Assembly (NCBI GenBank): GCA_030374765.1
Contig: JARGXX010000109.1
Coordinates: 904,838 to 968,837 of the forward strand
Direction: 5' to 3'
DNA length: 64,000 bases
DNA from: Agarophyton chilense
Lineage: Eukaryota; Rhodophyta; Florideophyceae; Gracilariales; Gracilariaceae
In this document: piece after piece, positions 12,378 to 22,744 of the stretch
Position numbering within the stretch: the stretch's first letter is position 1
Layout: every line of letters starts with the position of its first letter
Position numbers and translations under genes: made by a program
The notes under the pieces: model-generated
What the model was told of the DNA's origin: nothing
What the model saw: only the letters and a program-made list of their open reading frames with translations
The model's database searches: none

Positions 12378-13497
12378 GTACTACGAAGACGAGATCGTAG
12401 AGATCGTGGCTCGGACTCGGTGCTACGACGTCGTTTACGCCTCGGACCGTCAGAAGAGGACGCACTTATACCTTCATTTCCTTCACCACTTGAAGAGCAA
12501 CGTCCTCCAGGGAGGTTTTTGGGGACTTAAGTTTTTTCCGGAGCCTCCGGCGTGCAACCTCGTTATGAGTAGGAGTAATCCGTTTTCACGGCGTTGCCGG
12601 AACGCCGGTGATGCACCCGCGGGACCGGGTGCCATACACGTGGCCGCAGCGCCCGCGCGACACGTGGCCGCCAGATTGGCCCCTTTGTTAGACGGACATT
12701 TGGCTATTCAGGATAGACTTTATTTATTCTATTTTACGGTGACTACAGTACTTAGGCTGCCGGCCTCGCGGCCGCCGGTCCAGTAAAGTCTCCCCAACAA
12801 GGGTGATCTTGGTCTTCCAGATCTTGGCTCTGGGTCGAACCGCCTACGCGGATATACAACTCCTTACGGAGGGATTTCCCGTGGTGCACGGCTTCCTAAC
12901 CCCCTTGGACGTTCAAGCAGCCTTCGTGTGTTGGGTATCTATTCCAACTTTCGTGGTTCCGCCCGTGTATACGGTTTGCTACACCCGGCAGTGCCGGCTA
13001 TTCCCGAGTCCCCTCTTGCGACTCGTGGTCAACCTCGCCCTCTTGCCTCCGTTCCCATTTTCCTTCCCTTTTCCTCCCCTTCATTGGGCAATTCCTGCTC
13101 TTGCGGCTCGCACTGACACCTGTCGTGCTCGCCACTCTCGTGGGTTTTGCCTCCTCAGAGGATACGCAAGCACCGCTTCGGCGGATATTCTCGGCTTCTT
13201 TCAGCCTCCCTGCGCCCGTCGCGACGGTTCGGCTCCGGCTTACACCCGGCATTGCGCGCCGATCCCTGGGAGGGCTCTACCGCGCCGGTTACCTCGTGAG
13301 AGGAAGATCCGGACGTCTTCGTAGGTTTTCCCCCTTGGGGGCATTGTCCTACACCACTAGGCTCTGGCGTTATCCGTGGCGAGTGTGACAGCCGCCTAGC
13401 TTCTAAGCGCCTGTTTGAGTGCCAAATATCCCAGCACGAGCGCCAGGAACCCGGAAATGTTCTCACACAAAGATGTACATCACAGATACAGCATTGA
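12378..13497 (+). pseudogene. Short open frame interrupted by solo LTR
   Basis: If the solo LTR at 12491-13353 and one copy of its target duplication are set aside, the flanks form one open frame of 83 codons from 12378 to the TGA at 13495-13497. The left part is Arg/Asp/Ser-rich (LRRRDRRDRGSDS) and the right part is a mixed sequence. No ATG begins it; it follows a TAG that also looks like a 3' splice site (pyrimidine-rich tract plus AG). It may be chance or an exon-like remnant. Confidence 0.25.
12491..13353 (+). repeat. Solo LTR, diverged LTR-A family, with CCACT target duplication
   Basis: The 863-bp element starts TGAAGAGCAACG and ends CATTGTCCTACA. It is flanked on both sides by CCACT (12486-12490 and 13354-13358), a perfect 5-bp target duplication. 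Its start and end match the chromovirus A LTR, while the middle is much diverged. No internal sequence remains, so it formed by LTR-LTR recombination. Confidence 0.9.
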
Positions 13498-13565
13498 AAG
13501 CATGACCGATGATTTCTAAACCCTTGGGTGCCTTTTCTATTCATGCCGCAAAGAGCACACCATTT

Positions 13566-16500
13566 CTAGACACGCAGCTGCTTCTGATCATGCCCAGGAA
13601 CATTTAAGCGAAGTTTCGTGCCGTCACTAGAATTAAAGAATTGAAGTCTGTATCTCTGCTTTTTTCTTGCCATTTGTCGTAACATAGAGGCCTCCTCCCC
13701 GATAATACTTTTGGGAATGCTCTGTGAGGCATCATACTGCATTCCAGTCTGTAGTTCCATAACATCGGCGTATCTTAATAGTTCTGTACATGCATCTGCG
13801 GAAAAATCTGCTAGTGAACCAAGAGTATTTAGCTCATGTCGAAACGCACTCAAGTTGTGAAAGGTTTCAAAATCATCCACCAAGGCATTCTTTTCCATGA
13901 TCTTCCAGGCCAAAAAGGAATTCACGAAGAGTGTTTTAAGCGTTTGGCCAACAACTTTCTGCTCCCATTTTAGCTTTGTTGTGGCACTTCTTAAAATGGC
14001 CCGTGCCTGTGCGCTGCCGTCCACACCACCTTTCGTTTTCGAATACATGCCTTGAATTCCGTGTTTGAACAGTTTTAAAGGTACAAATGCATCGTGGTTG
14101 GTGACGTGAGTATTGATAAGTTTCCAAAACACAATCCGTTCTTTCAGTAAACGCTTCGTGGTGACGTCGACGAAGGAAGGGACAACAGGAGTGTCTGTGT
14201 GCGCCCATGTAACGAGTGGTCCAGCTTGAGATACTAGGCAATCCTTGTATGCCCGAAGCTTATCGTTAGAGGCATACAGTAGAGTACAAGAAAGTAGAGC
14301 CGTCTCTGAGCTGACTGCATAAATGCTGTAGTTTGTATTGATGACCAACATCTGCTGCAGTACCTGTCCGATGTGTTCTTGGGGAATGCGTTGTAGCACG
14401 GAAGCATCCCCAACCTTCACGCATGCTAAATCCAGACTAGCATTATTTAACGCTCTGTTTAAGGACGACGAGGATACACTCGTCTTGATCTCCACGGTAG
14501 CAAGTGCCACATTGTCCTCTCCGCCAATGGCGCTCGCAAAAGAAGTTTGTGCCAAGTCGATTCGGGCAATCCCATCTGCAGAACAGGCCAGCCAGCTGTG
14601 CTGTTTATCGGCGCACATTCCACACTCATGTATGCTAAGAACGAAGGGTTTTTTGGAAAGAGCATTAAGGACCGCCTGCTCATTACACGTTCCTCTCATC
14701 ATACTTTCATTAGATCTAGCTGAACTAAACCAAGAAGCACCTAGCCTCTTCATTTTCTTAGACATTGTGTCCTCATGCGGAGACCCGGGCGGCGGCAAGT
14801 TAAGATCTGATCTGAAGTTTGCATCTGCCAATAACGTTGCCCCTGCCGTAGTTCCGGTAATTCTAAACTGCCTTAGAATGAACCAGTCGGCACACCGTTG
14901 TCTCACTGTTAAAATGCGGCAATGAGCATGGCAGTGAAGCTCCACAGTATCTCTGTCGTCTGTTGCATCACTCTGTGGTATGACTAGCTTCCCGTCGTTG
15001 GTGCGTTTGCTGAATAGACATTTGCGATTTCTTTGAGAGCAGGAAACAGCAATCCAGCACTTAACAAGATCTACCAAACCATTCGGGATTAAATAAGCAA
15101 ACCGTAGTACTTTTGCAAACTTCTTCGAGCCGCGTTCTCTTATCATGACGGATGTGACAGTCTGTCGCTGCCCGGACTGCTCATCTTTAAACACCTTTTC
15201 TGCATACCTGCTGAGCGGTCCTTTCTCAGGGCTATCGTCAATCAGGAATCCCGCATCTCTGTCATAGATGTCGGGATCAACCCTAACTTCTGGTACATTA
15301 ATAAGATCTCCCTGTACAGACCCTGATTACTCTTTCTCTAGATCCTCTCTCGCAGGAATGAAATGTGAAATGCCGACAAAAGGGTGGGCTTTCAGGAGAT
15401 GCTCAGGCATGATGAAAAAAAAAGCCGATTCCTTTCTTAGCAAGACTTGGAACCATACTGAACTTACCATAACCGCGGTCTGCTGTGACGACTAGACCCG
15501 TTAGCGACTGTACACCTCTCATTTCCAGTAAAGTTTCCATAAGCTTCTCCACATTTAGGGACTGCAATTCCCCTCTTCGCCGAAACCGAACGAATAAAAT
15601 GATTCGAAAGAGAGCGTCGGCCACTGCATCGACGCAATGTCCCTCTTTGTCAGCTTTTCGGGAACTTAGAAGCTTGACTTGGTTGTCCACTGCCCGGGTT
15701 CCATAAAGATCATCATCTAACGTCGCAAACATATGCGCAGGAGAAAGAAAAACTCTGCTAGACATTCGGTATGCTGTTCGTTCGAACTCATTTAAACGCA
15801 CAGTCTGATCCCGCTGGGAGTTCCAAACGGCTTCGCCATTTTCTCCGCGTCCGGTAGGTGAGTAAGACAAGATATTTGTGGAAATGTAGCGGACGAGGTC
15901 GAAAGAAGGTACAGGGCAGTCCATCTTCTGCAGCAGGTTAATACATTTTGATAAGCTAAACCCCGAACACTGTGAAAACATAAAGACAGCCATGAAGAAA
16001 AATAAGTCAGGAACCGTGAATGGGTCTATTCCAGTGTCAGCCATTACACCCTTCTCATTGAGCCAAACGAAACAGCGTTGAAGAACCTCCTGCATAAACA
16101 GCACGACATAGCTTGAGCGCGCATGGCAGAGACGACGAACGCTTAATTCGGTATCAAGGCGATTGATAGCTGCGAGACAGAATGATCTTGCACGCTGTGA
16201 CAGAGCTTCAGATACAAAATCATTGTCCATCCGGACTTTTTCTCCTGCCACTTGCTTAAGTTTCCATCTGTCGGATGGTTTGGTCCCAGACGAGGACTGA
16301 GTGCGGGAGGCTCTCCGAGCCCGAAGGCGTTCTCTTCCACTACCACGGGGACGACCTCTTACCCGAAGTCCTCTACGAGGCGTTTGTGAACGCGTGGCGT
16401 CCGTTGCTGCGACGAGGGTGCTCTGCAGGTCATTAGCATCATTATGCTCTAGTTCTGGTGCGATATCGACAGTAGCCATGATTTCTAGGTATTTGTGATG

Positions 16501-16584
16501 AGTACAGGAATGTTCTGAGGGCTTGGTGGTCTTTCGGAGGTGCCGCAGGAGTCCTGAGGAGGGATAGAAGGCTGGAATGCACAA
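13566..16584 (-). pseudogene. DDE transposase with inserted YqaJ-like nuclease domain
   Basis: Two minus-strand frames form one broken protein of about 1000 residues: 16584 to 15403 and, after a frameshift at an A9 run (15415-15423) and a TAA stop (15327-15329), down to 13566. The N-terminal part is basic (RGRPRGSGR). Transposase landmarks follow: LDDDLYGTR (about 15706-15730), VTADRGYGK (about 15464-15490) and, much later, KTKGGVDGS (about 14019-14036), which resembles the piggyBac GGVD motif. About 350 residues between the second and third landmarks hold a PD-(D/E)XK nuclease pattern of the YqaJ type: CNEQ (14678-14692), SADG (14571-14582) and VEIKT (14481-14495). The transposase and nuclease assignments rest on motifs only. 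The arrangement suggests a DNA transposon whose nuclease was inserted into the catalytic core. Confidence 0.65.
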
Positions 16585-16718
16585 TTTGTAGATTTAAGCT
16601 TAGTTTAACACGTGGACAGTAAAGAAGAGCCTCCTCTTCAAGATGGTGTGAACATAATCGCTCTCTAATTCACCCTTTAAGAGCTGCGATGATTCAAAGA
16701 AGTTCCCAAAACAGGACC

Positions 16719-16794
16719 TAATGTACGATACACCGTACATTAGCTGTTTTTCTACATTTCTGATTTTTTGCTAATGTACGTGTATCGTACACTG
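16719..16794. repeat. Pair of inverted 24-bp near-palindromes
   Basis: Copies at 16719-16742 (TAATGTACGATACACCGTAC plus ATTA) and 16772-16794 (one base shorter) face each other 29 bp apart. They are the same motif as at 12102-12125 and 12307-12330, so the motif occurs on both sides of the transposase pseudogene. Confidence 0.6.
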
Positions 16795-16976
16795 CAAGTA
16801 TTAGGTATATTTGCGTTTCCTGCCAGAATTCCAAAAGAAGCACCCATACAAATACTACGGGACTTCCATGCTTTGGAGCGCTGCCTCTTTAGGGTTGTTC
16901 CGAAAGGGGGTTAATTTACCCATTCGTTGAACAGAACGCTTTTCGGTCTACTTGGATTTTTAATCCATCGAAAAAC

Positions 16977-16983
16977 TATATAA
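16977..16983 (+). promoter_or_regulatory. TATA box of the 17104 gene
   Basis: TATATAA lies 120 bp before the ATG. The same motif at a similar distance precedes other genes of this island (27566 for the gene at 27687). Confidence 0.6.
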
Positions 16984-17103
16984 GGGCATGAGTGGAAGGC
17001 AGGTGTCGGGAAATACATACCACTAATCGCAAGCTTTCATCCTAGACAATACTTCACGAAAACGGTCATCATCATCGCCCACATTTCCCTTCTCGGCTTT
17101 TCT

Positions 17104-17748
17104 ATGAAGCTTTTCGTTATGAACCTTGTAATTTTTTGCACTTTGTTGGGATTTGTATCTGCAGTTCATGTTGACGGTGACCTGTTTGATTCTTCAGAAC
17201 ATATCTCGAATTCTTTCTCAGTCTTTGAGAGAACTACAGAAGGCCGTTCCGCCCGTGGATGGCAAACCTTTTCTCTGGAACGCTCGAAGAATCAGTTACA
17301 AATTCTGGAAACAGAAATGGATCGGGTCCGAGAAGCATATCAATGCCAGAAGAAAAAAGATAGCATTCTACGCATTCTCTATTGGAGAGAAAAGCACTCA
17401 ATGTGTCGAATTTCCGAGTGGCGTGCCGCGCGAGATTGCAACAAGAAGTGGGGTATCAAAAAGAACCTCAGGAATGGCAAGAATATGTGCAACTGGGATA
17501 AGAAATGCATGGCCAAGCACGTTTGGCCCCTTCAGAGGATGCTTCAGAAAGCTGAAGCAGCTTGCAAGTGCATCGGAGGATCAATTTTTGCTGACGAGAT
17601 AAGAAAGGCAAATGGAATCAAATGCCCGAAGACAAGAAACGGCTGGGATGTGAAGTCTGAAATTAGAAAACTTCAAATGAAGATTGATTACTTAGAGAAT
17701 GTACTTGCCAAACGGAGTGCTGCTCCTAGGCTCAGATGGAAGAACTGA
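17104..17748 (+). CDS. Secreted 8-cysteine protein, copy 1
   Basis: This is a 214-residue intronless gene of unknown function. Residues 1-20 form a signal peptide (MKLFVMNLVIFCTLLGFVSA). The mature part is highly basic and helical-looking, with heptad-like stretches at about 58-80 and 183-203 that could form coiled coils. Cysteines stand at 81, 101, 112, 129, 135, 154, 156 and 174. The gene at 21311 encodes a paralogue of exactly the same length with all eight cysteines at identical residue numbers, and shares YxCQK, the VWPLQ block and a C-terminal AP-R segment. Start choice: the ATG gives the signal peptide and follows a TATA box. A secreted disulfide-stabilised protein is likely; I recognise no family. 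Confidence 0.85.
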   Translation: MKLFVMNLVIFCTLLGFVSAVHVDGDLFDSSEHISNSFSVFERTTEGRSARGWQTFSLERSKNQLQILETEMDRVREAYQCQKKKDSILRILYWREKHSMCRISEWRAARDCNKKWGIKKNLRNGKNMCNWDKKCMAKHVWPLQRMLQKAEAACKCIGGSIFADEIRKANGIKCPKTRNGWDVKSEIRKLQMKIDYLENVLAKRSAAPRLRWKN

Positions 17749-18803
17749 CAATATGGCTGTAAATGCCATTGAATAGAGAGTACAAAGAATGTGTTTTTTA
17801 TGGATGGTTTTCTTTTGTGTACATTTGTATGCATTCGTAAGGAAATTATCCACACTTGTGTGAAAGCTTCAACAAGTGAGAAAGAATCAATCTTTGTTAG
17901 TGCTTATGTTTGAGGTTGATGGTTCGTTTGACTTAAGTAGTTTACGGTTTCTTTTATTGGAATATAGACCTTTTAAATATTGTTTTCTTAGCGCTCCCCT
18001 TATGAGATGTAGTTGATCAGGTTCAAAGTTCATTTTGTAGTCTCATATTAAAACTCCACGGGTTCTTGGTTTGAGAAATGATGGAGCATACGTGAAATAG
18101 ATTTATAAAACTCAAGCAACCCGAGATGTCTCCGTATAATTTGATTGTGGGTTAGATATCAAAAGGTGGGGCATATATTCTCTCTGTTGGCCAGATCCTT
18201 CATAACGTACTAAATGCCCAGTTTGTGCTTTTACAGGGGTATGGATAACATACGCTACCCCGGAGAATCAATTCAGATGCGAAAGGCGTAATGCGTGATG
18301 CCCTTCCATTAAGCCTGCGCCGTAGATGATTACTTGATATGTATGGAATTGTTGTGTTTAGCCACACATTGTTTGACCTGCGTTTGTGAATTCTCGACCA
18401 TTGTTAGACTGTCAGCACAGAATATGACGCGAGTTAATGGACACAGAACATCTAGAACAATTTAGTCCAAGCGGGATTGAAGGAATCTGCTGTACACGGG
18501 CGCGATGGCAGAGACCGCGATTGCGCCTGGCGTTGTTGCAGAACCTGATCCCCTCTGCAGCTTTTGCAGGCACAAGCTCCACCTGTTGAGCATTGCTGTA
18601 TCCATATAGCGAGGACAGTTACTATCATATTTCGAACACATTATGACAATTACACCGACTTCATATGTGAGAAACTGGCTAATCGTAGGAAACGATTCTT
18701 ACGTGTTTTAATCAAGGTTCCCATCTCATCCTATTGGTGAAACCCCCCAACTCCATTCACGAGTCGATGACCCAACATAATAGGTGGTCCTTTCGAGGAA
18801 GAG
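17749..18803. other. Intergenic, no gene seen
   Basis: About 1 kb of mixed sequence between two plus-strand genes has only very short frames and no recognisable repeat or RNA. It includes the 3' end region of the 17104 gene and the upstream region of the 18873 gene. Confidence 0.5.
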
Positions 18804-18810
18804 TATATAA
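18804..18810 (+). promoter_or_regulatory. TATA box of the 18873 gene
   Basis: TATATAA lies 63 bp upstream of the chosen ATG. Confidence 0.55.
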
Positions 18811-18872
18811 CCGACCCTCCCGGATCTGTCATTTCGCCATAGGCATCATGGCATATATCATAGAACACAACT

Positions 18873-19610
18873 ATGGCGCCATTACTTCTCATATTTTCCT
18901 TTGTCTGCTTTTTTCTTCAAAAGTATTGTCGGGCTTCAATCTTGCCAAAAACGTCTCGGCATGAACATTTGACTCTTTTGAACGAATCCGAAAGAGTGAC
19001 AATCAATCCCCAAAACCATCCATATCCCGTATCAACCACACAAGTGTCCTTCGAGCAGCTCGTTAGCACGGGCCTAGTTGTGTCGAAAGGTAGCAGTGGA
19101 GTTCTGAATTTCAACATCACTCTAAAGGCTGTCCAAGCGTCAACTCTAGCAAACACCGATCAAGCGTTCGTGCAATGTCTTACAAATGCAGAAAGATCTC
19201 GGTATCAAGAGATGAAAGAATCTTACAATGGAAATTTAATGGTTCCAATGATGCAATGGCTAGGGGTAAATTTGAATGGAGAAACAACCTTGAGAGACAT
19301 GAGAAGAGCTCGTCATCGTCAAGAACTCTATGGTGAGAAGTCGAAGGTTGTGAATCAGGTTTTGTTGGAACAAGTTACTTCCATGGTTCAGATCAGTGGC
19401 ACTCTCATGGCAGAGGGTGTCAGTATTATGCCCACCACTGTGTTTGCCTTTATCAGGATTGCCAGAGTTGTACTCGAAGACGGCACTTCAATGACGGTTC
19501 TTTCATCGAATCCGAACGACCTGAGAGCAGCTAATTCATGTGGGCAAATGGTGCAATCTAGTACCGTAGGTCTCGACATCATTGATCTTCCGCCATCACT
19601 GGGGATTTGA
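18873..19610 (+). CDS. Secreted protein of unknown family, 245 aa
   Basis: An intronless gene with a hydrophobic N-terminus (residues 1-21, MAPLLLIFSFVCFFLQKYCR) reads as a signal peptide. The mature protein is of mixed composition with two N-glycosylation sequons (N-E-S near residue 37 and N-I-T near 80) and few cysteines. A Val/Ile-rich segment (MPTTVFAFIRIARVVLEDG) looks like beta structure. I see no known domain. The ATG at 18873 is chosen because it gives the signal peptide and follows a TATA box; an ATG at 18849 lies in another frame. Neighbours on both sides are secreted-protein genes on the same strand. Confidence 0.7.
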   Translation: MAPLLLIFSFVCFFLQKYCRASILPKTSRHEHLTLLNESERVTINPQNHPYPVSTTQVSFEQLVSTGLVVSKGSSGVLNFNITLKAVQASTLANTDQAFVQCLTNAERSRYQEMKESYNGNLMVPMMQWLGVNLNGETTLRDMRRARHRQELYGEKSKVVNQVLLEQVTSMVQISGTLMAEGVSIMPTTVFAFIRIARVVLEDGTSMTVLSSNPNDLRAANSCGQMVQSSTVGLDIIDLPPSLGI

Positions 19611-20469
19611 TAGAGAAGATCAACCTTTTACCTTCCGTCAGGTTTGACTTCTGAAAATTGTTGGGCCAAAACTTAGCTTTTTGTTGCAACCTTTTGTATG
19701 CCTCTTCTTGGTAAGGTAGGAAAAAATAAAAATTGCGCTTGTCGTTTCCGTCCTAGGGGGTCAGGAACAAACAATGCATGCGATACATTTGAAGTGAGTG
19801 CGTTATTGTTCAGTTTTGGAGAGTTGGCTTTCGTTGCGATATGTTTGCATTTCATTCCCGTTTTGACACTCACCACAATCGGTAAGAAACCATCTGTTGC
19901 TCCTGGAATGCTAGCGTCGCCCTTGGCTAACATGACGAGGAGTTAACGGCATTTTGGTGCGCTCCATGGAAGTGTATTTATTTGAGCGATTTGAGTAGCC
20001 AGCCCAAGATACTACAGTCGACTTTTTCGCGACTGCAACTCGGCTACCGTGAGAAGTCGGTAATATCATCTTGGGCAAACGATTCCCTTCTTTCTCGTGT
20101 TTTGTTTCTGGCTTCTTTTATTCCCCTCACCACCCACCCTAGGAGCAGTACGCTCTGCGGCGTGCACTACAACAGCCGAGTTCCGGTCTGTTACCTAACC
20201 TATCAAACATGAAATGTTTTCGAATCTACTTGGGCACATCGCAGACAATAATTCTCACGAAATGAGTGATATACATAGTTGTCCCAGAAAGATGCACGGC
20301 TTCCGTGTGCAGTTCCGGTACTGCTTTTGAATCGTAGTTTGGCATTTTCTTTTCAAAGCTAACTCCATGTTTTCTGCCATGAGTTTTTGGATTTGTGAAC
20401 GAAAATTTACCTGCTCTGCTCATGAAACACAACGCAACATTTGTTGAAAATCAAATCCGTTGCCGTTAA

Positions 20470-20728
20470 ATGAAACCACTGCTAGACAAAGTGGCGGGAT
20501 CTGTTGCAATATCAGTTTTGGTTTTAATATCGCGGAATTATTGCTACCCTTCTAGCACTTCGGAATCGTCAGATTTCAAATGTAACGGGCTGTTAGAACG
20601 ACCCAATTATTCTCGTAGGCCAGAACAGGGTAGGTCACAACACCTTGCGAGCGGCACCCACCAAAGAATTCACGAATACAGGCATCAATGTCTTTCCCGT
20701 TACGACAGGAGATTACATTGAAAACTGA
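20470..20728 (+). pseudogene. Short secreted-protein-like gene, probably frameshifted
   Basis: An ATG at 20470 opens a frame whose first 30 residues look like a signal peptide (MKPLLDKVAGSVAISVLVLI). From about 20595 that frame turns into low-quality Arg/His-rich sequence. A neighbouring frame then reads smoothly (ILVGQNRVGHNTLRAAP, then FTNTGINVFPVTTGDYIEN) to a TGA at 20726-20728. A single indel near 20595 would join the two. I cannot name the family. It may also be chance. Confidence 0.3.
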
Positions 20729-21202
20729 GCGTACCACGGTTTGTGATGTATTGAGAGGTGTTGAGGCAAGCATGCCATTGGGTTTCTCAATCTAAAATGG
20801 TGGACAGATCTAGTCACTAGCTAGATTCTAGTGACTCCGTACATTTCGCGAAATTCCAACATACATACAGCACAATTATTTTTTCAGAAATCTTAAGAGG
20901 TTCCCGCCTCACTGTGCACAGTACACGAAAAGAGGCTGACAAGCACAGACAGGGACGTGTAACGAACGGATTGATGTAGACGAAAGTACTTGACCGTGGA
21001 ATAGGTCTCGTAAAAGATTCCATGAGAGAAGTATGTTCCATTCTGATCCGAAGAATAATCGCCTTAAGTAGTTCTCTCTTCATCTACGGAGGACGCACTC
21101 TTTTTTCCTCATCGTCCGTCAGCCCTCGATCCGAAGTACACGTGCGCTCATTTGGGAGTCTTCGTCAAGCATTTCTTCTAAAAAACTTTGCTTTATTGTG
21201 GA

Positions 21203-21209
21203 CATAAAA
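21203..21209 (+). promoter_or_regulatory. TATA-like box of the 21311 gene
   Basis: CATAAAA lies about 105 bp before the ATG, similar to the TATA-ATG distance of the paralogous gene at 17104. Confidence 0.35.
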
Positions 21210-21310
21210 GTTCAGGTTGGCATTGGTTCACCGCTGTTATTTGGGTCCCCGCCTTATTGCCATCAGTTGAAGTCAAGCAAATCAATTCTTTTTGCTCATT
21301 GAAGTTCTGG

Positions 21311-21955
21311 ATGAAGTTCACAACCGCTGTTACGGTTCTAATGACCTACGCATCCATCGCGACGGTTTTGACTTTGCAATCGGAAGCTCTCGGGCAGAAG
21401 ATTGTTAAAAGAACTACAATATCATCAAATTTCGATTTGGCTTTGAGATCTGTTTCTGCAGGTGGATGGACACGAAGCACCTTAACAGCCGCGAAAAATG
21501 AACTCAGGTCTCTCGAGAAGGAATTGCAAAGAATTAGAATTATTTATCACTGTCAGAAAACCAAATCAAGAATTCTTTACTCGTTGTACAAAAAATTGAA
21601 GTCTCACAGGTGTGTGAGCTATGAGAAACGGAATGCCAATGGCTGCCATCAGAAGTACGACTTGCGAATGCACATAAAAGATGGCCAAAAGAAATGCAAG
21701 CGGAAGAAGAGCTGTTTGAAACAGTATGTATGGCCTCTTCAATGGAAGCTGAAGGTTTTGAAGAAATCGTGTCATTGTAGAGAGGGATCCCGGGTTGTGA
21801 AGATGATTTGGAAGACCAAGAAGGTTTGGTGCGGGAAATCAAGAAAAGCATGGACGGTAAGAAAGGACATGGAGAACGTCAAGCGCATAGTTTTGTATTT
21901 GAACATAGTACTTCACGGGAAACCGAGTGTTGCTCCTAGACCGAAGCGAGAATGA
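21311..21955 (+). CDS. Secreted 8-cysteine protein, copy 2
   Basis: This is the paralogue of the gene at 17104, of unknown function. The frame is open from 21188, but the ATG at 21311 is chosen because it gives a signal peptide (MKFTTAVTVLMTYASIATVL) and makes the protein 214 residues, exactly the length of copy 1. Cysteines are at 81, 101, 112, 129, 135, 154, 156 and 174, the same numbers as in copy 1 with no gap needed. YHCQK, QYVWPLQ, CHC and a C-terminal SVAPR segment are shared. The protein is very Lys/Arg-rich. Overall identity outside these blocks is low, so the duplication is old. The second copy lies 3.6 kb downstream on the same strand. Confidence 0.85.
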   Translation: MKFTTAVTVLMTYASIATVLTLQSEALGQKIVKRTTISSNFDLALRSVSAGGWTRSTLTAAKNELRSLEKELQRIRIIYHCQKTKSRILYSLYKKLKSHRCVSYEKRNANGCHQKYDLRMHIKDGQKKCKRKKSCLKQYVWPLQWKLKVLKKSCHCREGSRVVKMIWKTKKVWCGKSRKAWTVRKDMENVKRIVLYLNIVLHGKPSVAPRPKRE

Positions 21956-22052
21956 GCTTCTCGTTATTCGCACACTACTGTTTGAAGTCTATCTTTTGCG
22001 ACCGACCTTTTTTTCTTTTCTTGTACTCGAATGATGTTTGGGGGCTACAATA

Positions 22053-22080
22053 CCCCCCCCCCCTTCCCCCTCCTCCTCCC
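22053..22080. repeat. Poly-C / CCT simple repeat
   Basis: A run of 11 C is followed by TT, five C and CCT repeats. It lies in the 3' flank of the 21311 gene and has no coding role. Confidence 0.8.
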
Positions 22081-22744
22081 GGCTCTGTGAGGGTGTTCAT
22101 TATTAGGCTTTTTTCTTGAATGGGGTTACATTCAACACTTTTCTGTTCAAATGCTTCGGAGAACTTGGTTTTCTGTATAGTACGTGATGTTCTTGGTTAT
22201 CGAGGGAAGGAAGGATCTCACAGTACGAAAGGAATGAAATATATATGATCAGTAGCGTCTCTAGTCTTGCACTGGCTCGAGATCGGCTAAGAACCATCAA
22301 ATTTGATGGAAGTCAACAAAGATTTAGTTTTTTATACATTTGTAAGAGGCTAAGCAATACGCAATGCTCATATAAGAGGCAGTTTGAACTGAGAAAAAGC
22401 AAGCATTCGGTCGGTGCAATTATCAACCTTGCAAAGACCGCAACGCCCGGCGAGAGTTCAACAGCATGCAACACAGCAAAGTGCACCCAGAAAGCAACAA
22501 AGGGGCAGCAGAAATGGATGTAAGGGAGTGCAACGGTCCAAGCAACAGTAAAATGATCGCAGAGGGGGAGCAATACCAAATCGCAGGCACAGTTTGTCCT
22601 AATACACTTTGCCTGAGCCTGTGTTACGATCGACCACTGATATGTTGTCCCTTGTATCATGAGCGGCTCTTGTACACATCTGAGAACAGTGAAGAAGCAG
22701 AAAGACATGAATACAACCTCGGGAATGAAAAATATTCATCTCGA

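Noticed and set aside
13499-13516. 15-bp GCATGACCGATGATT shared with 9780-9795
   Set aside because: Flanking sequence does not match; most likely chance or a minor LTR trace too short to support.
15268-15706. Plus-strand frames opposite the DDE/YqaJ transposase
   Set aside because: They are shadows of the minus-strand coding sequence and have no motifs of their own.
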